A stretch of 64,000 bases of DNA from Saccharina japonica (Eukaryota > Sar > Phaeophyceae > Laminariales > Laminariaceae). The stretch is taken from assembly GCA_008828725.1 (NCBI GenBank), contig MEHQ01001000.1, positions 252,868-316,867 of the forward strand, given 5' to 3'. The stretch's first letter is position 1. Every line of letters begins with the position of its first letter. Shown in pieces: positions 1 through 9,900 of this stretch. The notes beneath the pieces were generated by a model. That model was not told the origin of the DNA, made no database searches, and saw nothing but the letters and a program-made list of their open reading frames with translations. The translations under genes were made by a program, and so were the position numbers.

Positions 1-153
1 CCTGTGGCTAGAGGTATCGCACATAACGTGAGGCCTAGTCCATTTCTGTCTCAACTTTTTGCTGATCGAAACAGGGCCCGTGTTTCGATCAGCAAAAAGT
101 TGAGACAGAAATGGACTAGGCCTCACGTTATGTGCGATACCTGTAGCCACAGG
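1..153. repeat. 153-bp near-perfect palindrome (foldback)
   Basis: Bases 1-73 are the reverse complement of 81-153 with one mismatch that I can see, separated by an 8-base GC-rich loop (gggcccgt). The right arm continues into a dispersed repeat (to about 430) that recurs as both arms of an inverted repeat at 24.69-25.44 kb. The left arm probably continues beyond the window edge. It could be the centre of a foldback-type transposable element. Confidence 0.9.
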
Positions 154-540
154 CCACTTACGGCCCTCATACTTGGCAGCGAGGACGCTCAGAGAAGAGG
201 GGCATACAGCCTTAGAAGGTATAGCGTGACCCGTGCTCTGTGAGGCGAGAACTCGTGGCATCGGTGGTTGCTGTGTGACAAAAACTCGTTTTTTTTGCTG
301 TTTCGGGCAGGTTTTGGGACAGAAAAAAAGAAGCGGAGTCTTGTGCGGGTTTCACCACCACAAAGGGGAAAGGCTGTTTTGGTTTCTGGATTCCGTTCCC
401 ATAAGAGTCGGCCTAATCGTGAGAGAATAGATATGTTTATACGACTCGTATGATAGCTGGTTTTGATTGATGATGATAAGTTAGAAACTCGCAGTAGTGG
501 ACACAAACACTGTTAGTGGATCTTCCTAAGGTAGCTAATT
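154..540. repeat. dispersed repeat, right arm of foldback element
   Basis: From about 154 to 430 this stretch aligns by eye, with many substitutions, to 25,100-25,420 and in reverse to 24,690-25,030. Shared words include acggccctca, cgtgctctgtgaggcgag, gggtttcacca and gtcggcct. No open frame resembles a gene. 430-540 shows nothing recognisable. Confidence 0.65.
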
Positions 541-585
541 AGGCACTCTGATTGGCCAAGCGAGCACTGACCACTGGCATAGGGT

Positions 586-611
586 TCGGGTTAGGGTTAG
601 GGTTAGGGTTC
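586..611 (+). repeat. interstitial TTAGGG telomere-like repeat
   Basis: Three to four consecutive TTAGGG units with TTCGGG variants. The preceding stretch (about 551-578, containing gcactgaccac) recurs in reverse complement at about 3355-3375, next to a second telomere-like block, so the two blocks face each other. Confidence 0.8.
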
Positions 612-612
612 G

Positions 613-2590
613 ATCTGAGGGTCAACATTACTACTACCAAGACAAATACCCCCATTGTAAAGATCCACTATCACCCTTTGTGCACCCCTCGAAACTCGAT
701 GCTAAATTGAGTCGGCGTGACTGATCTTGAGGACAAGGTTGAGAATTGGATGGGATTTTGGTCGTCGCTTGTAGTCGATAGATATTGGATCTTGATGTAT
801 CTTGGGGTGTTGGGAAGATACACACTTATTTATACTGTACCGCACGAGGTGGAAAGGTCGTCATTAGATACAAGTAGTACTCGTACCCATGTTTGGTACC
901 AGGAAAATGCTGAGAAGTTTAAGAAGGTCGTGGCATGGGATTGATTGCGGAAAGTAGAACCATCCTTTGATAGACCTATTTGAAACTCGAGCTTATGCCT
1001 TATGTCTTTCAAAAAGGAAGAGTGAGGCCATTGAATATTTGACACTATAGAGCCACATTGCCCGCAACGTCTAAAACTCGGCTGAGTGGTTTCTTTCAGA
1101 CAGAAAAATCGAGAAAATATTAAACAACTTAGAATTAGGGTCGGAAATATCTGCAGAAAATGCAACAGAAAGAAAAGGATGTATTTCAGGGAGCGGCCAA
1201 AAATTCACACAGAAACTCGAGAACGGAGATGCGGTTTTCAAACGGCTAAAAATACGAGTGCCTCGCCTTCGCCTCGCTCACGCCTTCGGCGTGTGCCTCA
1301 CTCAGCTTGGAGTACGTAATAATACAGAACAGCAGCAGTACAGCAGGCCTTGCCCTCGAGCCACCGGATTGCTACTGTAGTCAATGCTTGGAAAATATTC
1401 GTGCGGGAGGCATGGTGAAGTGGTGCACCGTACGTACTTAGCTATGACAGAGGGAACCATGTTGTCATGAACGTTTATTCAGAGTGGGCTGCAGACTAAA
1501 CAAGAGCACTCGCGCGACGAGTGTATCAGCCGCACTGCAGCGTGCACCGGGCTGGCAGCCATCGTGTGAGCGCTTGCCTCCCGCCAGTTGACCTTTTTGT
1601 TGGGCTAGGCGTTGGTGTGATGGTCTGTGTGCCGGGCTGTGTGGTGTTTGTTGTTGTGTGCTGAGGGCTGCGGGTGTGTGTTCTATATAGTCGGGGAAAA
1701 GTGGAGGTCGATCATTTGTTTTCCAGTTCCTACATATGATCCGTAGAGACGTATCGGTTGAGTCAATGCGGGATACCTCTCACAGCCGCCGACATTGCTG
1801 GTGTCGTAGGGTGTGACGGCTGCGAGTTCATGCTTCACTGAGAAGCGTGTTGTACTTGGGTTGGGGCTCGGGTTATATGGTGGAGCTGTGCGCTACTGCT
1901 GCAGAGCTGGTTGGTGCTGTGCGATCTTGCTTTGCACTCGCACGGTCACAACATCAAGATTGGCAGATAAAATGCCCAGAAATTTACTACCAAATAAATA
2001 TTATGTACTTGGTCAAAAAAGTGACCAAGTTAATAGTTTGAGAAGAGCCACATCTCACGCTGGTCGTTATGTCAAAAATAAGCTCCTATTTTGGCACTGT
2101 CTAAAACTCGATGTGTCCTTTTTTTGTACAGATCCATAAATAAGGCCCTATTTTGAGTTTCAAATAGGTCTAATGAGTACTGCTGTAGGCAATGGGAGTT
2201 GTTTTGTGGTGCCCATGCTGCTCAGAATTTCGCTAGCTTGGAGCCTTCTCTGATCGAACGACGAGATGGCAAGCCAGCGGGGTCGGGTGAGACTGATGTA
2301 AGCGAGGATCAGGCGAGTGCAGTCAGTATGCAAGGATTGGTAGGCGGCCAGTGAAGCAGAAGGATAAAGAAAGCTCAATTACAAAGGATTTGTCAATCAT
2401 CTCATAAGACTTGAAGCCAGAAATGCATGCATACTCCACACGTAAAATACGGAAGAACCTGCTCCAGTTTGTGATCACACTTTAGTGGACAGCTGGCAAG
2501 GCCACAGCGCCTCGCTAGTAAGACTCGCCAGACCGAGCGAGTCGAGTCCACTTATGATTACATTAGTCTGTTTGTTGTTCGTACTCGTAG
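613..2590. other. non-coding stretch, no gene seen
   Basis: No open frame here shows a domain or a plausible exon. The word aaactcg recurs several times (about 484, 689, 979, 1073, 1214, 2104). I looked here for the missing FAD-binding exon of the downstream monooxygenase (a GxGxxG-type motif) and did not find a convincing one. Confidence 0.5.
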
Positions 2591-2594
2591 TCGA

Positions 2595-3140
2595 TGCGGG
2601 GGATCCATGAAATTGGCTCGATGTCGTACATTATTTGACTTTTCCCTGGCAGCGTCCGTGGCACAGCAGTGTCCGCGGTATGTCGTGGCAGCTTCCGTGG
2701 CATGTCGTAGCATGTCGCGACATCCCACGACATGCCACGGAAGCTGCCACGACATGCCGCGGAACGGCTGCCGCGGCAAGACCAAGACCCGTGACAAGGC
2801 CCGCGACAAGCGCCACGACAGTGTCCACGGCATGCGACAACATGCCGCGGCATGTGCAACATCTGCCACGACATGCCGGGGAACGTCTGCCGTGGCAAGG
2901 CCCCCGGCAAGGTCCACACGACAAGACTCACGCCAAGTGTCACGGCAACTATCACGACAAGAGTCGTGGCAAGTGTCGCGGCAAGCGGCGCGTCTAGTGT
3001 TGCGGCAAGTGTCATGGCGAGTCCCAGAACCGCGGCAAGTGTCGCGGCAAGCGTCGCGGCAAGTGACGCGGCATGTGTCATGGCGCGTGTCGCTGCGAGT
3101 GTCGCGGCAAGACCCGCGGCAATCACCGCGACAATACACG
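2595..3140. repeat. GC-rich minisatellite (about 12-bp unit)
   Basis: The block is built from degenerate units of the type ggcaagtgtcgc / ggcatgtcgtgg. Because the unit length is a multiple of three, all frames stay open on both strands and give long spurious ORFs rich in Arg/Cys/Thr or Ala/Thr. These are not genes. The left part contains a tight palindrome (2673-2762). Confidence 0.85.
2673..2762. repeat. 90-bp palindrome without a loop
   Basis: Starting and ending in ccgcgg, the two arms of about 45 bases are reverse complements with about three mismatches, centred near 2717/2718. Such a sequence could extrude as a cruciform or fold as a hairpin in single strands. Confidence 0.8.
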
Positions 3141-3326
3141 TACTTACTAACAAGCCAAGACAATGACTCTCTCGCATAAAACCGACCGGTTTCTATGCTG
3201 TGGGGGAGACGGTAAGTACTCGTAGTCGACTCAGCTTGGCAAGCTTATCTATTAATCCATGTTCACCCCTTGATAGTGAATCTTAGCGGAGGTTTTGTGC
3301 TTGACACTTAGAGCCGACCCTCCGAC

Positions 3327-3353
3327 CCGAACCCTAACCCGAACCCGAACCCT
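3327..3353 (-). repeat. interstitial telomere-like repeat, inverted partner
   Basis: CCCTAA/CCCGAA units in the opposite orientation to the block at 586-611. The flanking sequence gtggtcagtgcttgg matches the left flank in reverse complement. The two together look like degenerate terminal inverted repeats of a unit of about 2.8 kb. Confidence 0.65.
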
Positions 3354-3909
3354 GTGGTCAGTGCTTGGATGCCGTGCTTGGTAAGGCTCTAGGTGGATTC
3401 GGCCAGACACGCCGGTATAGTATGAACTTTCGTTGACCACAGCTGCGCTACGTAGGAAACACGATAAATGGCTAATCGCTGATATTCGTTCATACGTTTG
3501 GGTGAACGTATTTGGTGCACGATGGGTGCGACATTCCTGTTCTTGCTGAGATATCGCTCACTGCACATGCATATGGGCCCTTTTTTGTTCTTTTTTTGTG
3601 CGAACGTCTATTATTTGTGCTGCAGGACTGTCAATTGTTTGTATGGCAACATCCAGGGGAGATATGTATATACCGGTATACGCGACCATGGTTTGTGCCC
3701 CTTACAGTGAACGAAAAAATCGGTATAAGTGTCCGGATTATCGGTTTCGGTAATTATGTGATGGTCGTGTGCGCATGCATGCATAGCTCTGCCGACAATC
3801 AAAAATACATTATGTGTACTTCGTTCCGGCGGCACCAGCGACCATGCCTTCCGGCGCCCTTCAAGCCTGTAGTACTGCGCGTCTGTTGCTGTTTGCGGCC
3901 GCCCACCAG

Positions 3910-6900
3910 GCTGGCGATCTTGTCATAGAGCTAAAGGGCTCCTACCGCCACCACACGAAGAAGGGTTCCGAATTCTTCGTGGGATCAAAAAGCATCTGCC
4001 GCGGAGATCTGGCAAAAACTCTGCTGAAAATGGCCATGAAGCGGCCGAACATCAACGTCCACTTCGGCTGCTCCTTCACGAACATGGACACCAATAACAG
4101 GCGAGGCCGGGCTGTTGTCGATTGAGCATGCGTGCTACTAGAGTAGGTCAGCCTTGGGATATATATGTATACTAGGGAATAAGAGGCCCTCCCGCCCCCA
4201 CGGCGGTAGGGCCATTACAGCAAGTAGTAATGGAGATGATAGAGGCTCAAATTAAAAATAGTATGTAGGAATAAATAGAAAACAAATTGACTACGAATAT
4301 TCTTAATAGAAATACAAATATATGGTGAAGGAAATAGAAACGATGGGGATTGACTCCGAATCAATGCGGGTTGTTTGATGGAAAACATATGTAGAATAGA
4401 TGTGGCCAGGGGGGGCTGGCTGCTTCCTGAGAGCACGTTGTTTATTGTTGTCGGCTGTCTCGCGGTCATCGCGAAAGGGGCTTGCAAAATCGCTCGCGAG
4501 ACTGGCTGTGCTGATGATCGAGATCATTTGACTCGTGCATGCACGCATACCGATTTTTTCGTGAAAAATATTACGAAAGGGCACAACTACTACTCTGCAG
4601 CACTATTGGTTGCTGGCTGTGTTACGTACGTACGTCGTACAGTTTATTTTTATTTTTTTTGTCCATCCCATTTATTATCTTCGCCCTTCCTTTCTCTCTC
4701 CTTCCTAGTGGTAACTCAGATCCGGGGTCACAAAGTAGGCTCTTCTCCCTCCTCCCTCACTACGGTGCTTGCCTTGCTTTTTATCGCGAGAAGATTTCAG
4801 CAATTTCTTCCCTCGTCGACTTTCGTCCAAGTGTGCTTACTACCCACGCTATAATACAGTACCGGCCCGCTCATAAGAAACCAGAAATCGGGCTTAGGCT
4901 GACTTTCTTATTTGAGAAAGGGGTGTGTCCCACACTAACTTCAGTATAATATATGTCGACTTTCTTATTTCCCCCTTAATGTTTAGGCTGAGTTTCTTGT
5001 GGGGCACTTTCTTATGAGAGGGCCGGAAGTGTATGCGCTCTCGACAGTTGGTGTCATTTTGAGAATAAAAATCTCCATACGAGGAGAATCGAACCCCCGA
5101 CCTCCAACGCTAACAGGCTTCGTGGCTACCTGTTAGACCACCGGGGCGACCGGCAGTAGGCACATTGAACGTACGTACCATACGTACCATCTGATACGTA
5201 CGACGCTGTACTCTATACCATGGTATTATAGCAGCGCGCGTAAATCCGCACTAAAAACATTATAAAAAAAGCGAGGCAGATCTGTGGTCGTCCGGGGACA
5301 TCCGGGCCACATCCCCGGGTATCATAGGTGGGTATGGAATATGCGGATGGTATACCGGACGTGGGTCATAGGGGATACCATGGAAATTATGCGTCCCCGG
5401 GGTTTCAGGTGTATGTGGATTATGCAGTCGGGTAAAACGGATTTGGTGTTTGTTCTGCTGTGATCGGAACCCACAGCTGTCATTACTATTCTTTCCTTTT
5501 CTTCTCTCTGTCGGACTCCTCTCTCACTGGGCTCTGCCCAGATTGGGGTGTTCTTTCTTCAGGGCATAATATAATACACATATTTTAACTCGTGTCATCG
5601 AGGGTGGTCATCTCATTCAGGTGGTACAGCAGTGCTAGCCCTGAGTTGAGCGTGGTCCACCCGGTTAACTCCCATAGATACATAAATCCGCCCTGCAGGG
5701 CGGATTTACGAGCACTGCCATGGTAGTAGATAAAACAGCTGATATGTACGTCCGTATATACATAGGTACTTTCCATACGTGCACAGACAGCAGTAAATAT
5801 TTTGCTAGGGGATGACATATTATCCCTCCCTCCCCTGGGAGGCTGCAAGGGGTTCATTGTGTCGCCGGGAATACGGGAATGCGCTTATCGTGTCCCCGGG
5901 TATACGTACGGCAGCAGTGTGGTCGAATACACATACGTACTTTTCATATGTACGTGCACAGACAGCAGTAAATATTTTGCTACGTAGGGGATGACATATT
6001 ATCCCTCCTCCCCTTGGGAGGGGTTCATTGTGTCCCGGAAATGCGCTGATCGTGTCCCCGGGTATACGTACGGCAGCAGTGTGGTCGTCGTACTGCTGCA
6101 GCAGCCTATATACATATTAATAGTAAACATTTTTTTCGTACGTACGTATATACAACAGGCACATTGTATGTATGTACGTACGTGCACAGACAGCATGATG
6201 CAGGCTCATGAGAATGTCACGTGAGCTTGTCACCTGAGCATCGCTCTGAACGTGATGTATCGTCGAAGAGCTATGATGGTGTCTCGCGGCACGGTCTAGC
6301 CTGGTCGTATGATACCTGGTATCACATTACGAGTACGCCATATTGCGCCGCATTCGACAAAATGGTCTATTTCTTGCCATCTCTTGGAGAGCGATCGAGA
6401 TTTGGTTTTACCAGCAAACACAACCACCACCACCACCACCAGCGACACGTTTCTGCTGCTGCTGGGGCTCAGCTGGTGGTGGTGGTGGTGGTGGCGGTGC
6501 TTGACTTCAGGACGGTTGTTGGTGCTCTCTGGTACCTGCTACCTGGTACCTGGTAAGTAGGCTATGCAACATGACCAAGCTTCGCGAACTCGGGACGGCG
6601 TTGAACACGAGTAGAGGCAGGAGGAGGGGATGTTATTTAGGGGCCTTCAGAGACCCCGTCCGTTTCTACAGCAGTGGTGCTTTCGTCGCGCACGGTGACA
6701 GAGAAGGCGACGTACGTATCATACGATACGAGTAGGCGACCAGAGCGAGGATGGGCGATACAATCTCAGCAAAGATTAAAAGTAGCAACCGCACTGCTGC
6801 AATACTCGTACGTAGAGCAGCCGCGAATCGCTGTGGCCACGACGACAAGCACGGCGCACGCACGAGTTGTACTACAGTATGCCAGCCTGCGACGTAAGAA

Positions 6901-9900
6901 GACGGTGCCGGACATGCCGGCGTAGGGAGAAGCGTGCTTTGAATGTGTGGGAGGAAAAAAAAAAAAATGTTTGCTTTGGCTCCACTCTAAGTTGCTATGA
7001 TAAAGTGGGCATCAAAGATCACTTGATTAAAGTATTGTTTTTGGGCATCAGACGAACTACATTATACATAATTGATAGATGTGTAGTCTGCCTTTGACGC
7101 CATCCCAAGCTTCCAACAAATTGCTTGCACTCGTTGAACACAATCGTGTTTTCCCTCCTATTATTAGAGTTTTTCTTGCGTCGCCGCACCCAGGAAGTCG
7201 CGCAAGGCAGCAGGTCAAGCTAAGCCCCGAGGCTACAGTACGTATACACGTGGTGGTCTGCTTTTCGTTTTCGGTGAGTCGATGTGGGCCGCCGAAACAT
7301 AGCACCGCCCTGAAGGCTGATGGTCCCTTTCTCACGCCTGTCCCCACCTCGGCGAAACAGAGTTGCAACCTTCGAGCGCACAAGTGGGGGCAGCGTCGAC
7401 TTCGACTATGACATGCTTGTGGGCGCAGATGGGGTCAACAGCCGTGTCCGCGGAGCTCTCGAAGAGAACGCTCCCGATTTCACCGTCAGGCAGGAAGAGG
7501 TGAGCAAAGCGCTACAGCAGTCGCAGCCTTCCAAGAAAATCATAAATTTATAAACCCTGCTCATATCATATGTACGAAGTACGTATGTAGCCACTTTCGA
7601 AAATGAAATCTTGAGTATCGATTTCAATGTTGAATGACCTCGTCCATCGGTACGTAGTGAGGGGCGGTTTTCTACACGTATATGTATAGTAAGTTTGTTG
7701 AAGAAAACGCGTTTAACGAAACAGGTACATAATCAGAAGACCGTCTTCCTGTCACCCGACGTTGATGTTGACGTTGACATGGACGATGCTATTGACGTTG
7801 GCATTGTCGTTGACATTGACTTGGCTTTGACAATAACGTTGATGTTGTCGTTGAGGTTGACATTGGCGTTGACAATGACGTTGGTGCTGACATTAACGTT
7901 GGCGTTGACGTTGAAGTTGGCATTGACAATGACGTTGACATTGAAGTTAAGATTGCCGTTGGCGTTGATGCTTACGTTGGCAGTGATGTTGACATGGACG
8001 TTGTCCTTGATGTTGACGTTGACGGTGACTTCGGCATGGACGCCGACGTTACCATTGACGTTGCTATCGACGCTGACATTGACGTTAACATTGACGAAGA
8101 TGTTGACGCTTTGACAGTGATGTTGACATTGACGTTAGCATGGGCATTGACGCTGACGTTGACATGAACGTTAACGTTGACGTTTACTTCAACGTTGGCA
8201 CTGACATAATGACGTTGAAGTTGATTTCGACATTGACTTTGACGTTGGCGTTGTTTTTGGCGTCATTATTGACTTCGATGTTGACATTGGCAGGATCCCA
8301 TGACGTTCAAGACCATCTTAATTCCCGTCATGGCCATGGAGGAAGCAAAAGAGGCCTGGAAGTCGTTTTTCCACGTTATCAATACGAAAACCGGGTGCCT
8401 TCTTGCCCCCCCCCGGTCAGGTGTGTGTTTACGCACCATCTCCTGCGTCATTGTAGCACCCAAGAGTTTCTGTCGAAACTAACAGACCTCGTTCGCCACG
8501 GACGAAGAAAAAATTAAAACAAAAGAAGTATCCCGCCGTAATCTAATGCCCGCGGTATGTAGAGACGCACGAAGGAGGGGAAGTACCGTACACATTCTGG
8601 TGACACACCGTTGCGTGTGTACATACCCTGGTATGTTTTTTTTTGCCTTGCACGTTTGCTCCGTGTACTGTAAAGATAGTATTGCTGTGACTCTGGGGCG
8701 TACTTTTTTTTTTTCCTCCGACAGGCGTTTTTTTTGCTGTGCTCGCTGTCCTTCTTTGCCAGATGGGATGTTGACGGCCACGATCGTTCTCCCTGGTGAA
8801 GGGCCGACTACGTTCGGGACGCTCATGAAGACGACGCAGGACGTGAAGGACTTCTTCGCCACGAATTACCCCTCCTGCTTCGGGCTCGAAGGACCGAGCG
8901 ACGAGATCGCGAAAGACTTCCTTGACCGACGGTGAGCGCCTTAATCGGCTTGTAGCTGTTTGGTTGTTGGAAACGCCCAGTTTTTTTTTTTTTTCCACGA
9001 GCAAATGCGATTTTCTACTGTACACCGCGCCAAAAAGTTGGGACCCCTTTGAGCCGGCCGAAGCAGCCGGTTCTACGACCGCCGACCGACATCTTCCCCC
9101 CTCCCAAAAAAAAAAAGAGGCGACGTACGTACGATGGGTGATGTTTTGTTCGCGACCAGTCACGAAATATTCATATCATACCAACGGATCACACCTGCCG
9201 ACGCACACAAGTTGATGACAGTTACAAATATCCTGATGCGTGAGTTCTACGTATATAGCAAAAGCCGTACAATCTTGATCTTGTTTCGACCAGGGTTTGT
9301 ATATATAATACCGGCATATCCTTTTTTTATTTTATTGTTTTGTTTGAAAGCTGGTGTCCGCCACGAGCCAGTACTCGTAGTTTTTGCCACTTTGTCCAGT
9401 TTGGAAAAAAAAAACGTGTTTTGGTATATTATAGTCCTTGCTGCCTGTACACAATATCACTCTTCATCTGAGATTTTGAAACTTCCCCAACCTCAGTCAG
9501 GTCTCCTTAACCCCAGAAAAAAAAACAGACTCAAGTTTGCCCCAACTTCAGCGCCATAGACACCGCCGGTTTCGCCTGCCTTAACCCCCAAACACTTTTA
9601 TAGGACGGGTCGTGTTCGGGTCGGGAGCATAACAACGGAAAACCGTGAAAAAGTGGGTAGAGCCGCGGCTGCCTGGCTTGTCTGCTACTCAACGGTCTAC
9701 TCAACGGTCTACTCAACGGTCAACCCGCCAAAGCTGTTCGGGTGGAACTTTATTTCCCCGGAGGTCGGTCAAAGTTCGCCGTTATTTTTCCCCTCCAACC
9801 CCCCCCCCGACCGCCCCCCCCCCTGCACAGGCCCCAACACCTCCAGTCCACCTATTGCTCGCGTTTGGTACACGAAGATGTCGTCCTCCTCGGTGATGCG

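Noticed and set aside
189..506. Short open frames in the first 1.2 kb
   Set aside because: They fall in a dispersed repeat that recurs with frame-breaking differences at 25 kb.
1813..2139. Possible N-terminal FAD-binding exon of the monooxygenase (open frame with LGLGLYGG)
   Set aside because: It lacks the expected VVVGAGPxGL pattern and the following beta-strand/acidic residue, and has no convincing splice context.
2558..3179. Long overlapping open frames on both strands (about 100-200 codons)
   Set aside because: They are all products of the 12-bp minisatellite, which keeps every frame open. Composition is repetitive and no domain is visible.
7758..8292. CRISPR-like array
   Set aside because: Units are 6 bp without spacers; this is a simple minisatellite in a eukaryotic intron.
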